Assembly: GCF_020283565.1 (NCBI RefSeq)
Contig: NC_060059.1
Span: 1,495,501 to 1,559,500, forward strand
DNA length: 64,000 nt
Source of the DNA: Trifolium pratense
Taxonomy: Eukaryota > Streptophyta > Magnoliopsida > Fabales > Fabaceae
Direction of reading: 5' to 3'
Positions 24,501-37,424 of the stretch are shown piece after piece. Each line of letters begins with the position of its first letter. Within the stretch, counting starts at the first letter, position 1. The notes beneath the pieces are model-generated. The model saw only the letters and a program-made list of their open reading frames with translations, did no database searches and was not told where the DNA came from. Position numbers and translations under genes: made by a program.

Positions 24501-27500
24501 CATACAAAAGTATGTATCCAGAAGTAACTCATTAAAAGCACAGATCAATATGGTATTTACAAAGAAAGTAGACGACAAAAGAGAAATTGTGGCCATTTAT
24601 GTGTTTTAAGAAGTCCCACATTGGATATGATGGCATGGACATGGTTTAAAAAGTAGAGGCAATCCACACCCTACAAACTGGTTTTGTAGGGTTAAGTTAG
24701 GCCCAACTCCCAATTCTAAGAATGTCTTCTATACATACACATGTTTAACACAATATTTACATGTATACAATCTAAATTTGAATTGATAGAGCACCAGTTT
24801 AACAAACTCATTCCAACAAGGGGATGTAAATCACCTCAACAATAGGCATCAGAGTGGGAAGGATCTCATCTCCAAACACGTTCGAGAGAATATCTAGAGC
24901 AGCTGCACTACATTTCCGTAAATTCCAAGTATTAACAACATCATCATCCTGTAATGTGGAAAATAAAATTCAAGTCCAGATCAGAAAAGCACATTTTTCT
25001 CGTCATTTCATTTTATAAATAGAGACAAAATGATTAATCAAATGACTATAATAAGCAATCAACAGAGTAGATACAACATACATCATCTTCTACTTCATCT
25101 GATCCATGAAACCTTGATACATGAAATCGAGGTTTAAGATCCTGTGGGAAAAACTATCAAAATTAGAAACATGTCAAACTAAAGAAATCCAGTAACTCAG
25201 CCAAAATCAATCAGACCTGATCTCGATCAGGTTGAGAACCCTCTTCCTGGAAGAAAAAAGAAAAAAATGAGGTCATGTAATCAAGAACAACAAGAGGATT
25301 TAAAGGCATCTACAAACACAAATCAATTGAAAGCAACCTCAGCTTCAATAAGTGATTCATCATCATCTGCATAAGCCATGTTTGACAACAATATCTGCAA
25401 AGATACAACAGATAAATTTCAAATTTTAAACCTCGCAACGTAAAACAATAATAGTATAAATATGTATAATTAGGTTTACTGGAATAAGACGAGGCAAATA
25501 TTCTCTCAAGTTTTCTGGTGGCATTTGAGCATCACAATATGCCGACCTGCAATAACAATTATTAATAAGAAAAACAGACAGAAGCTTGCACGGTTTAAGA
25601 TACAGCATAACCATAATACAGAAATGTCAAACTTTAATTTGCATTAGTTTGCTGACTTCAGAAACAAGAAATTGACTATTCATATGCTATCCTAGTAAAC
25701 AAATCATACATAAACAAAAAATAAATAAATTATAAAATCAGCTACCCTTGTGGGATATACTACCCATGCCCATATTGTAAAATATTATAGACACCCCCAC
25801 CCGAACTCTCCCCCCATCCCTTTTTCCCATAAAACAAGCAATTATAATTAAGTTTATTCTTTTCCATGAGAATCATAGCAATATATAGAAGCTAGCTATT
25901 AACAAAATCCCCTAGTTGTACAGTAAGTAAATAAAATCCCAAAAAAAGCAGTACCAAAATTCACAGGATTCAAGGGCCACTTCTTCATCTGGGTCCTTGT
26001 TGACTTGTAACATATATTCAATCACATTCCTTAGATGTGGCTGCAGTGTGGCAAGCAATTGATCAGAAAAGAAGGAGCTGATAGAAAAGGATTAAAATTT
26101 TAAATAAAGCAAATGACCATCAGACTTGGTGCTGGCTTATTTAAGAATGTAAGACATAGCAACATATTCAGATTTTACTGCTTCCAAATGACATGCATGA
26201 TAATTTTCCAGTTTCTTTGCTTCCTACTTACTCAAACAAGTAAACACTTATATGAAGTGTAATGCGATGGAATCAATAAAGTGCAAAACCCAGCTCAATA
26301 TGCAATGTTCCCAAAAAACAGCATACTCAAATAACTTTAAAAATTTAAATGAACTAGAATAAGAAGCTCACACCTCCAAGACAGACGGACGGACTTCAAT
26401 CAGCTGGACAAATGCTGCACAAACCTGGTCGTCAATGGAAATCAGAATGGTCTCAGTTAATTACAGCATTAATAAGAAATAGAAATAGCTGATTTGAGAA
26501 ATAGAAGTTAATCAATTTCCTTCTTATGAATGGGAAACCTATCAAAAATTAGGTTTCGTGAAACATCAACAGGATCTGATCTTGACTCTCCTCAGTCATA
26601 AAAATAATACATGCACAAAATATAGAATATGCAGAAAGTAGGTGGAAGGGCCAAAAAAACCAAAGAATTCAACTGTTAGCCATCCAAACCAACGAAAATA
26701 ATTCAGAAATTTGCAATATGAAAATATTTTATTTGATTTACATCAAATACATTCACACAATAAGGCATCAAGAACTCACCAACTTCCGCACTTCTGCAGT
26801 AGGGTCATTTGCAAGAATAAACAGACCTTGAAGATATTGATCCATGGATACATATAAGGCCTAAACAGAATGAATTAGATTACTATTATCAAATTCCAAA
26901 GTTCAATGTTATATTTAATAACCAGAAAACTGAGATTATAAAGTCCTGTGATATACTTACAGAAGGCATCAACATAATGTATTGATTAACAGAACCCAGC
27001 GATAGCTTTCTTAATGTAGCGTGAGGTGATTGGAAAAACTGGAGGAAAAAAGGAACAGTTGGAAGATATAGTCACACACACACACAAATATAAGAAAAGA
27101 AAGCAACGAAAAAGAAAATACTGATGTTACCCGAAATAATCTGGGAAGAAATATATTGATGGGACGCTCTGCTAACCCTGGTACATCAGAGTCAAGAATT
27201 TGGGGAACATCTTCACAAATCTGCATGTCCAGTAAAATGTTAAGTGTGTAAAGGTGTTTATGGAAACAAATAATAGGAAATCTAAAGTATCAGTTGCTGA
27301 TACTGCACATGAATTTTTTGACAGAAAATATTTCCAATGACTTAAAAACCGGTAAACTAGAAGGAACTATATGTAACATTTTTTTTGTTTTTTGGTATAC
27401 TTTTGGCGTCCTTAGTTGCATTAAAGTTCAGTTTTGATCAAGGGAACGGCTATATTTCACCTTCTTTGTTTTTTTGCTTCAAATGAATACTTTTGGGCTC

Positions 27501-29673
27501 TTTAGTTTTATTGAAGTTCACGTTCGATCCCCTTAGTTTTAATTACAACAGTATTCTCCTTGCAGTTTTTGAAACCATGCAATTGCATCGGATTAACATC
27601 ATAGCACAGATTTTGCAAAAGAGGCAGTGTTCTGCATAACTTCAAGCGTTTGCACAAGTTACTTTTAAGTAGTAAATATGTTACATCCCAAGTTGGCTGG
27701 CCGGACAACACTATAGACCTTTTTCCCGTGGTTAAGGCATTTAGCTAATGGGACTTGTTGCTTGCTTTTCAGCTTCCTGAACAAGCCAGAACTCATCCTG
27801 TTTTTCATGTGTAATAGCTAATGAAAGCAGAAGAAAAATATCCTGTTTAGCAAGTCCATCTACAAGAGTTGCCAATTGAGACAAAGGAAACGGTGCACCA
27901 ACAGCTACTGGAAAAATGAATATTTGCAGAGGGACAGAGTACGTGGATCGAGTAATATCAAGTGGAAGAATAAGCCTGCAGACAAAGCAACATCTAGGAT
28001 CTCCAGTTTAGCTCAACTTTGAGGACAAGGTTGAGGTCCCCAAGGGAAATATTGTTAGGAATGGAGAAGTTCAGCATTGAAATTTTATTCTGGAAGGAAG
28101 AGAAATTAATTAGTACAAAGAGGGCAGCAGAGGGAATCTGGATGTACAGGTTAAGTGAATCTGACAGTTATGACTGTTCGGAAGGGATACTTAAATACAG
28201 TGGCATATATGGGAGAGAGCAACTGTTGACATTGTAATGGAAATCTGATTACAGTTGTAAGAAGGGAATTCTTCCATTGGCAGAGCAATGCATCTGTTCC
28301 TTCTTTATACTTTCTTTTCTCTCTTTCAACTCCTGAAAACCTAATAGAAGCTCACATCCAGACACTTCGATGCATCCATAGACACACCAAATATTTGGAA
28401 ATTGCTATATAATATGATATATCTTGCTCTTATTGATGTGTGCTCATTTGACAGTGACAGTAAATCAGTAAATGTGTGCCATCCTATGACTATTCACTAT
28501 ATATCGACAGCACATATAACAATGCTTTATCAAACAACCCCCCACCACCACCACACACACTCCTCTCTCCATAGAGGTTATGAGAAGCACTATAAAATGG
28601 ATGTACTCTATTTTCTCTGTAGGCACAAACTACTTTATCTTGATCTATAATCTAAACATAGTATACAAACTTTAAAAAGAAGAGCATACCTTGGATAATG
28701 CATCCATCGCACCTTCCATGTGATTTAGATCACTACTGTCCAAGCAACTTACAAGGGCTTGCAATAATTCAGGCCACCGTGAAATTCCTCCGGTTTGAAC
28801 AACAACACTGATAATAGTTCCCGTCGTAGATCTTATGTGCTTATCTGCTGCACCAAGACAAGGCAGCAACTCTGATTTCACGTATTGCTGGTACTCAGGC
28901 TGCATTAAATTATATACGTTTTTCATGTTATTCTTCAGATATAATCCTGCAGCCTGCCGAACCTCCACAGATATTCCCTGTTCAAAATAAAATTGCCAGA
29001 GCAGCATTAGTTATCAATGGAATAGAACATCAGGAATTCCATGAATCCATCAAAATATTTCGTTGTCAGTGTTACCAATCGCGGATCACAAAAAATAACA
29101 GTTTGTTCAAATTTCACTATACTACAGTGCTATACCATCAGTATACCTGTTACGGTACTAAATAGTGTATCATGAATCACTAAAAATTTGTTAAAATTCT
29201 GTTACACTATAGTGCCACTATTTGACAAAATTGATGAACTAAGTAAAAAACAAAAGGACAGAATAAAAAAACAGTGACTAAAACCGTTGAAACAACGCAA
29301 CCTTATTGAAACAATGATTTAGCCGACATGTTCATAAGTGAACTAACTAGATTATATTCAGTTAAGTTCATAACAATCAAACAAAACACAAAAAATTAGT
29401 TACATAGGTAAATAAATCTAGCAATGAAAAACAACGCAAGACGGTATTGAATGAATTGATTTTTGAAGATGAAAATGAAGTTACCTGAGCACGAGTAAAG
29501 ATGAAGACAAGGTAATTGTTGAAGTCAGGAAGATTGGAGTATTGTTGAATTTGGTTCCAAATCTGAGACTTATCAGCGGAAGAAGAATGAGAAATCTGTT
29601 GCTCTAATAGAGCGCAGATCTCTTTGAACCCTTGTTCTTGTGGTTGCCACGATGGTGTCGCCGCCGTCGCCAT
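18541..29673 (-). CDS. TRN1: Transportin-1 (importin beta-2, karyopherin) nuclear import receptor
   Basis: Imports cargoes with M9/PY-type signals, releasing them on RanGTP in the nucleus. 29 coding exons, all GT-AG and in frame: 29485-29673, 28690-28977, 27131-27220, 26961-27038, 26780-26860, 26374-26424, 25955-26040, 25480-25546, 25338-25394, 25217-25246, 25082-25141, 24835-24948, 24316-24429, 23512-23610, 23012-23137, 22835-22909, 22607-22678, 22401-22511, 21575-21658, 21280-21387, 20920-21021, 20592-20654, 20438-20512, 19820-19891, 19610-19734, 19130-19181, 18975-19043, 18819-18878, 18541-18624. They total 2682 nt, 893 aa, the usual transportin length. HEAT repeats throughout; importin-beta N-terminal segment includes [14 protein letters not shown]; the acidic loop appears in exons 9-11 ([22 protein letters not shown]). 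The start MATAATPSW lies in a GC-richer 5' exon. No lesion in any exon. Intron 2 (1.5 kb) holds a retroelement relic. Confidence 0.95.
24600..24725. repeat. Dispersed repeat in TRN1 intron 12
   Basis: The stretch 'aagtcccacattggatatgatgg ... ggttttgtagggttaagttaggcccaac' has the wording of a high-copy legume interspersed repeat (recall). It lies in the intron 24430-24834. A related-looking but weaker piece (gggttgagttagactcaaac, cacaaccccgatgtccaatc) is in another TRN1 intron near 22147-22255. Class not determined. Confidence 0.4.
27740..28330 (+). mobile_element. Degenerate Ty3/gypsy relic in TRN1 intron 2
   Basis: On the plus strand, 27773-27811 reads [13 protein letters not shown], the hallmark at the end of plant Ty3/gypsy integrases, then a stop. 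Further on, in other frames, are [12 protein letters not shown] and [11 protein letters not shown], matching the chromodomain tail of the same polyproteins. The following ~270 bp, starting near 'tgttaggaatggag' (28050), has LTR-like character, but no second LTR or target duplication is visible. Many stops; dead. Orientation is antisense to TRN1. Confidence 0.55.
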
Positions 29674-32460
29674 GGCTATCGGAATCCGCCAACCGCCGAT
29701 TGAGGTGAGTGGGTTTTTGGTTTTTGGAGAGAGAAAGAGGTTTTAGAGAAAGAGGGAGAGAGAATGATTCTTTTGTTTGAAGATTGAAAGAAAGAGTAAC
29801 AATAATAATATTATTATTTATTATTTATTTATATATGATATTATATGATTAATTGATTATACGATGGAATGAAGATGAAGAAACGCAAAGAGGGAAAATA
29901 GAAATAAGATTATGCTTATGCCAGCAAATAAATAACAATAGAACCAAACCAAACAAGGCTTTAAGTTAGGACTAGGATATAGTACAGTAGAATAGTATTC
30001 TGGTACTAGACTTACTACTTCACTTGCCACAATCAAACAATTATCCAACGCAACAACGGTCACGCCTTGGTTCTTTTTAGGTTACTTTTGCTTCGTTGGC
30101 TTGTTTTTTTTTTCCCTTTAATTATCTAGTCTAATAATTATTCAAAAATTATTTTCTTTTTAAAAAACAAAGACATGTTTTGATTCTTTCACTTAAATAA
30201 ATAAGTTTTGTTTGTCCCTTCATTTCGTTTCGTGTATGTTTAGTTTTTAATGATTTATCATTTCGTTTATCTGACAACAAAAAAAAAAACCTTATTTTTT
30301 ATTTAAAAAGTTAAATATTTCGATTTTATATTCAAATATTTTTATAAAAACTTACTACCTCACACCTGTCCCCAATACCAATATATAAGACACTTGAAAA
30401 TATAGTTGATGGGTGTTAGGTTTGATAGTTTGTGCATTATGAAGATGCTTGTTTGGTAAATGATCTCTAATCCGAACAAATTTGGGTTCACATCTTTAGG
30501 GCAAAATATTTCTTATCTTTACTTTCTATTACATCTGACCCTCAATGCATTAACGTTGAGAGACGGCGTGGAACTATCAGTGCTTATGTTACCTGCCCTC
30601 GATGTAATACTTATGATAAAATATTGTGTGTTATTTGTGATTGTGAAATATGTCTGACTTTTGGGACACTCTTATTGTTGGGGATTAGTGAGCAAATTCT
30701 CAAGTATTGATATCTATGATTAACTTATTGAAATGTGACTTCCAAGAACATCGGAGTTGTTACTGTTTAATTGGCCTGCACTCTCTGGGATTATCATTTG
30801 GTGCACTAGCTTGGGGCATTCTGATGATTTTTCTTGTACAATAACTTATTCCTTGAGATGGGGCTTAAGCCCCAAAAACTAGGTCTTCTTTTGGATGGGA
30901 AGCAAAAAAATAAATAAAATGTGATGTCAAAATATCTTTGGAGACTAGTAATAATTAATCATTCAATGCAACTCTTATCAACACTGATAGACATCCTAAA
31001 CATTCTTTTATGGGAAAAATGCATTGCACGTTAATAGACTTTTAATGAGTCACTAAACAGCTGTCAAATTCTACTACATCAATACTCTAGACAAGCATGT
31101 CAATGTCCGCCGTATGAAAGACCTAGCCAGCCACCTCAAGGCTCAAGAGATACTACATAGGTTAGGTAGAATGAAGTGGACTCACTATTTGTGCACTTTG
31201 ATCAATATATTTTCTCTACTTTTATAGTTTGTTTGTAAGGTTATTATTGCCTGTCTTGGTGTTGCATCTTTTCGTACTATTTGGTGTATGTGCCCATAAA
31301 TTACTAATAATGATAATAGTGCATAGGAGTATCACACACAAAACAACAAGCATACAACAGTACTTGTTAATGGAACAATCATTGAGCATGATAGAATCTA
31401 TTCTACAGGTTGGAGGCACGTTCTCTAAAGCTATAGTAACACTTTATTGTCCAATTCCAAGTCTGCCTGCAATTATGGTCCTTTGTGTTGGGAGTAAGCT
31501 TTGCTGGATTCCAAATTCCCCAAATGATTTATCTTGGAATTTTAGACTTAATCTGAGTGTTCAACTCACATGTTAGTGTTGCATACAGATAACACAAGGA
31601 ATTCCAAACTGACCCAGAACACATGACTTGTATGTATATTGACACTTAACGTTCAATGTTTTATGCCATCATGGGAACCACTGGTCTCTGAATTCATTCC
31701 ATCAGTTAGCATTTGTTCTCTCTTTTTTGCAGCCAAACAACATTTGTGATAGACCCAAGGCTAGACTAAAACCACACCTCCTAAAGTTCCAGTTTATGGT
31801 TTTCATCGAAAGGAGGCTTCCTTGAATTGAATCATATCACCACAGGTTGCAGAATCCTGAGAATCAACCAAGTACAACAAACCAGTCAAAGATTTGTACT
31901 TGAAATATGCAATGCTTGTCAAACCCCATTTTCCTTTAGGTATAACAACTATAAATGAAGTAGGAAAAACACAATCTGTTTTTAAGAAATATAATCCCCA
32001 TGATCCCATCACTTAACTTCCCTATAATTAAAAAAGAAAATGAGACAGATTTTTTTTTTTTTACGCAATGAGACAAAGATGTTGGAGTTAGTTATTTTGT
32101 ACTTGCTATTCAAACCAGGAAAAAACACGCTTATCAAAAAAAAAAAAACCAGGAAAAAACACTCGGCAAACATCGAATCCAAAATAATAAAAATACTCCA
32201 ACAACAATAGCAGCCACAAGTTATATTTTATATGACATAATACTACAGTACAAACCACAGGTTCTGTAGAATACTATTCCTCATATAGTACAACTCGATA
32301 CAAAGACTTAAGCTGACAACCCAGTGATTATGTATCATTGATGACAACAGCAGTAGCTCAAGTAGGTCACTGATTATGTATCACTGATGGCAACAACAGC
32401 AGGTCAAGTACCTAGAATTAAAATCAGCGAATCTGCGATGACCATTCCAAACAGTCCATT
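29674..32460. other. Intergenic between TRN1 promoter and DNAJC17 3' end
   Basis: The GA-rich tract just upstream of the TRN1 start (29715-29765, repeated gagagaaagag) is probably its 5' leader. The remainder is AT-rich with short frames of no recognised character and an AT-rich block at 29800-29850. Nothing else can be supported. Confidence 0.45.
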
Positions 32461-34349
32461 CTAGTCACCTTTGGCTTGCTTTGCTGCAGCCTGCATTAGA
32501 AACAAGTACAGGAAACAGGTAAGATATAAATGCCAGAGGTCATAAAAAGTATTGCTGTTATAAGTCAAAGACAATGGAACACACAAATTGTACAAAGAAG
32601 AGAGTAGTGGTTTATTTTGTTCATCAAAATTTAAAGGATTTCATTCAGAATTGGTTCCTAATATAACCATATGATAGTGTCTAATAGACAGATAACTAGA
32701 ATAGAACAGAACAGAAAATGGAGTCCAGTTTATTTGTTGAAAAGGCTCAATTTCGTCATCTTCACTAAAGTTTATTATTGAATAGCATCAATACTAGAAT
32801 AAATAGTTTATTTACTAAACCAAGAAACTACTGCAGGAAATATCTAATGAAGCCGTCTAATTATGCCGTCTAATTATTATTACAGAACTCCTCCTCGGTT
32901 TGGTTGCTATGCAATTCATTCATGGTGGGATTATGGGAAATATGAATTTATTTATACCACAACTATTACAATATTTTTAAAAATTATAATAGAAAAAGCA
33001 CTCAATTCCGTTGGCTCTAACTACATTATCCAAAATACGAAACTGAATTCCCAATTACATGATAAGCACTTCAATAACAAGTGTATGGACAATAATACAA
33101 AAATCACAATTTCACGTGTAGATTTAAACAATGTTGTTATATAGCAGCTATAATAGCTGAATTGGAACTCGCTATTGTTCAGCGACACAAAATGTTGTGT
33201 CAAATAGTGGCTATAGCAGCGCTAAAACACTTGTTGCATAGCGGAATTTGAACAAAACTAGAATTAAAAAAGTATATCAAAACCACTTAACACATGGCAA
33301 TAATGTAATTTAAATCGAAATACTACCATAGATAAATTATATAAGAAATTTGGTATCAAACTAAAAACAACGGGAAAAATGAAACCAGGAAAAGTACAAT
33401 ACCTTTTGCAGTTTCGCAAGAACGCAATCCTCAAAAGCTTGAAAACCAGCTCCAAATAGTTTACTCGGTGTTTCACGCTCGATAGACTTTGAACCACCCC
33501 AAGAATCTGCAGCCATTGCAGGTTTAAGAGGTAAAACCAACAATGGATTAGAAAGATGGCCAATCACATTTCCAATTGTAGCAAGCTGAAAAAGAAAAAA
33601 GAAAAAAACCACAGTCACATTCAGCAAAAATTGATCAATTTCTTCATCCACTAAACCTAAAAATTCAAAATTTATATAAAAATTCAACTTACAGCTCCTT
33701 GTTTAGTAGCCATAACAACAAGTGCAGAACCCTTTTTCTTATTGCCTTTGATAACATCTTCAACTTCACCAAATTTTGAAAACAATTCCCTCAGCTTCTC
33801 CACCGAATAATCTTCACCAATCTTCTCCCAAGAAACTTTCAAAACCTTCTCTTGATCAACTCCACCACCACCGGAACCACCACTTTCTTTCTTGGAATCA
33901 AAACCAGGCACAACTTTCTTAGCGTGCATAGCACGAATCCTAGCAATCTCATCCTTAAGCTGCTTAGCAATCCTATCCTCTTCTTCCTTCCCCTTTGCAG
34001 CAGGATCAGGAGAAAAAGCATCGCGTTCTCTCCTTTCAAGATCGGAAACCAGTTTGCGGCGTTTTCCATCACGCTGAGAATCACGGTGAGCTTGACGGCG
34101 TTGATTATCGCGTTTAACGCGAAGAAAATCGTCGAATAGTTTGCGAGCTTTTTGATCTTTGAGAATGTCGTAGGAAGTTCGAAGTTGTTGAAAATTGGAA
34201 GCGGCGTTGGGATCGTCGGGTCTTTTGTCAGGATGAAGTTCAAGAGCTTTGAATTTGTAAGCTTTGTTGATATCTTTATCGGTTAGGTTTGCGCCTTCTT
34301 CGCCGGAAGGTAACCCTAGAACGGTGTAGTGATCGACGGTTGCGTCCAT
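32461..34349 (-). CDS. DnaJ/RRM protein, DNAJC17 type
   Basis: Three exons, 33693-34349, 33403-33585 and 32461-32490, all GT-AG and phase 0, give 289 aa. The short last exon encodes AAAKQAKGD and the stop. An N-terminal J domain (about residues 6-75) has the HPD motif in ALELHPDKRPDD, so it should stimulate an Hsp70 ATPase. A lysine/arginine-rich middle (RVKRDNQRRQAHRDSQRDGK) follows, then a Gly-rich linker and an RRM-like segment (KVLKVSWEKIGEDYSVEKL, LFSKFGEVEDV, GSALVVMATKQGA). This J + coiled basic + RRM layout is that of DNAJC17/Cwf23, linked to the spliceosome in yeast and animals (established for the family; inferred here). Intron 2 (912 bp) is the source of duplicated sequence at 59470-61870. 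Start ATG 34347-34349. Confidence 0.92.
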
Positions 34350-35948
34350 TGTTTTGTTTGGAAGGTGAAAATACGAGAGAAAGAAAGAGGGGAGAATAAT
34401 AAACTGTATGCTTTGAAATCTCGATTATAAAAGGTCAGAAAAAAATATCTTTTTGGAGATTTTTTATTATTTTGGATTCAATGTAAATCTTTTTTTTTTT
34501 GGACTCGATTATAAAAGTTCTGTAAATCTTTTTGGAGATTTTTTATTATTTTGGATTCGATGTAAAAATATCTTTCCAATAAATTTAATAAATTCCTTTT
34601 ATTTTTTTTTTCACACACTTTATCTTTCCAATAAATTTAATATATTATGTAACCAAAAAAATTAATATGTTATGTACAAAAAAAAAACTTTAGTTTTTCA
34701 AATATATATTAAATCTTTTAAGGTTTGAACAACTACTCCTAAATATTTGGAATTTATACGAGGATATATTAGATAAATATAACCCTAAATTTTCAAAAAG
34801 ACAAACGATTTAAATTTTTTTTTCTTTCTAAAACGACAACAAAAAAAAAAGAACGGAGGGAGTATCCAATTATCTCACCATAGACGAAACCTAGTGGCTT
34901 GAATTTAGGATCAGTTAATAAAAAAATTCCAGCAAAATTACACTGCAGATCCTTTATCTTATTTTTTTGTAACACTTTGGTCCTTTATCTTTTTTTGGTA
35001 ACAATTTGGTCCTTTATCTTTATTTTTTTGTAACACTTTGATCCTTATCTTATTTATTTATAAAAAATAAAGGACCAAAGTGTTACAAATAAAATAAGAT
35101 AAAAGACCAAATTATTACAAAAAAAATGGACTAAAATGTTACAAATCAAAAAAATAAAGGACTAAAGTGTTACAAATAAATGATAAAAAGTGTTACAAAA
35201 AATCAAAATGTTAAAAAAAATAAGATAATATAATTTTGCTATTACATATGATGATGATAAACTTGAACTCAAATGGTACGAGTACGGCCAAGATAGTTTC
35301 ACATGCACTTGCAATGTTACTAGTATTTATTGACTTAAATTACTGTGCTGTTGTTCTTTAACATGTAGTATATCAACATTGCTTATACAAGGAAATGTCA
35401 AATATGTAAGAACATTAGTTAACAATAGTTATCACCTGTATCCATTCATATCTAACTATTGCATCACTGTGTACTCAATAAGAACTTTTGTTTTGACAGT
35501 TAGGTTATTGAAATTTAATGTCTACATTGAGTTGTTAACTGGAATAATTGTTTCTACACTTACTCTTGGATACACATACTGTAGTCTATTGAATAAAAAA
35601 CTTAATTTAGTAGTAGCAAGTGCAGAATAGAATGCACTATAGACAATAAAGAACATGCACTAGCGGAAAAAAGAACATTTGATAGAAAAGCTCACACATA
35701 AAACTTGAACTTTTATTACAAACTAAAAATATGTATATTTTTACATTGTTGATCATATGCCTAGAGCACAAATGTTGAGTTTGTGATTCAACATAACACT
35801 GTTTGAAATTAAGCATATTAATGTAACTATAATAATGTAAAATAAGACTCTAATGTAAGCATAGAAATAGATATTCATACTAACTCATTCATAATTAAGA
35901 CAATATTGAAAAATACCCAACAATAAACTACAATTTGACATACATTGC
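34350..35948. other. Intergenic with a nested inverted-repeat block (34940-35225)
   Basis: Between the DNAJC17 start and the AAA-ATPase stop. Two near copies of 'ctttttggagattttttattattttggattc' lie at about 34450 and 34530. At 34940-35225 units of 'gtaacactttggtcctttatctt' (three times, one strand) face 'aaggaccaaagtgttacaaataaa' (several times, other strand) across a centre near 35060, forming a long hairpin. 'ggagggagta' near 34856 resembles a Stowaway-type end without a partner. Confidence 0.6.
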
Positions 35949-37424
35949 CTAGGACTTTACATTTTCAATCTCTTCCTCGAACTCCTTGTCCTCAGCATCT
36001 TTTGCCTCCTCCTTTGATGTGTCCTCTCCACTAGTCCCTTCTTTTTTCTCTGCCTCTTCCTTACGGCTTCTAAGTGCTTGGATCAACCTCTCCAATAAGG
36101 TCTCAACATCTTCATTAGTTACCTTAGGCATCAAGTTTTCAGCAACATCAGCTCGTATCATATTAGTCTCTTCCAACAAAGACCGAATCGTCTCGAACAA
36201 AAAATGAGATTCAAGATTCAGATAATTCATTGCCAATATTTTGAATCCATCAAAACCACAATAAGACAATTCAATATGCATATCCATTCGTCCTCGACGA
36301 ATTAGAGCATGATCGAGTCTCTCGGCATAGTTAGTAGTAAATATAATCAATCTCTCCCCAGGACTAGCTGACCAAATCCCATCAATGAAATTCAACAATC
36401 CAGAAAGTGTTACCTGACTAATTTTTTGGTTCTCTATTGCAGCTTCTGATTTTAACTCATGCAGAGAAGCAACAACTTGATTCATATCCTTCTTCACCTC
36501 TTTTTCTTTACCATTCTCCAAATTTGTCTTCCTCTGACCGGTAAGATCGAGCGAACAATCAATATCTTCAATAACAACAACCGACTTACTCGTAATTCCA
36601 ATCAAAAGTTTCCTTAACTCTGCATTTATTTTCACATTAGTTAACTCAATGTCATATATATCATACTTCAAAAAATTTGCAATAGCAGCTACTAATGATG
36701 ATTTTCCTGTTCCTGGAGGACCATATAGCAAATAGCCCCTCTTCCAAGGTTTACCAATTCTTGCATAATATTCTTTGGACTTACTGAATCTAATAAGATC
36801 ATCAACAATCTCTTTCTTACTTTTTGGATCCATTGCAATTGTTTCAAAAGAAGCTGGATGTTCAAAAATCACACGACTCCATTTAGCTTTGCAATTTGTG
36901 TAAAGTTTTCTTTGCCTCTTACTTAAACCAATGTTCTTACCTTGTTCCAAAACATGGTTAAGGTAAGATTTTGTAACAAAATCACGATGTCCGCGGTGAA
37001 ACATGAGATTGTAATATCTTTTGTCCTTAGGAGGGCGGAACGAAACAGATTTTGTTTGGGAAACTATTTTTCTTAGACTCCAAACAACCTTAATGCCTTC
37101 AAATTCATCATGAAACTCTTCTCTTTCATCTGTCTTTAGAACTAAAGAATTTTTCACAAATTCACCTTGGAGTTTCTTTGATTGATTGGTGGATTTGGAT
37201 GTTAAGTAGTGATCAATGACAGAGAAAGCTTCATTGATTTTCTTGAAATCACCAATGTACTCAAAGAATCTAACCTCAACATAAGGGTCAAACAAGCTGG
37301 CTAATTTGTTTGAGATTTTTTTTATGAAATCATGAATTTGATATGGACAAAACTTTTGAACCATAGCCCAGATAAACAATATGCTTGCAAGTTTTGAACC
37401 AGTTAGATCCCAAATTTCACCCAT
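35949..37424 (-). CDS. AAA-type ATPase, BCS1-like / AATP1 family (491 aa, intronless)
   Basis: Single exon from ATG 37422-37424 to the stop at 35949. An N-terminal hydrophobic stretch (about residues 8-24, KLASILFIWAMVQKF) looks like a membrane anchor and is followed by the AAA-associated N domain. The ATPase domain is complete: Walker A GPPGTGKSS at residues 235-243, Walker B VVVIEDID at 282-289, the NFIDGIWSASPGERLIIFTTN sensor-1 region and the arginine-finger block DHALIRRGRMD. The C-terminal tail is Glu/Lys-rich. Plant relatives (At3g50940/ASD/AATP1 group, recall) sit in mitochondrial or ER membranes and respond to stress; the role here is unknown. It lies about 630 bp downstream of the last detectable ATR exon on the same strand. 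All key residues are intact, so it is likely functional. Confidence 0.93.
   Translation of the reverse strand: MGEIWDLTGSKLASILFIWAMVQKFCPYQIHDFIKKISNKLASLFDPYVEVRFFEYIGDFKKINEAFSVIDHYLTSKSTNQSKKLQGEFVKNSLVLKTDEREEFHDEFEGIKVVWSLRKIVSQTKSVSFRPPKDKRYYNLMFHRGHRDFVTKSYLNHVLEQGKNIGLSKRQRKLYTNCKAKWSRVIFEHPASFETIAMDPKSKKEIVDDLIRFSKSKEYYARIGKPWKRGYLLYGPPGTGKSSLVAAIANFLKYDIYDIELTNVKINAELRKLLIGITSKSVVVIEDIDCSLDLTGQRKTNLENGKEKEVKKDMNQVVASLHELKSEAAIENQKISQVTLSGLLNFIDGIWSASPGERLIIFTTNYAERLDHALIRRGRMDMHIELSYCGFDGFKILAMNYLNLESHFLFETIRSLLEETNMIRADVAENLMPKVTNEDVETLLERLIQALRSRKEEAEKKEGTSGEDTSKEEAKDAEDKEFEEEIENVKS

Noticed and set aside
28402..28650. 82-aa frame in TRN1 intron 2
   Set aside because: Random frame in intron sequence with CA-rich simple repeat.
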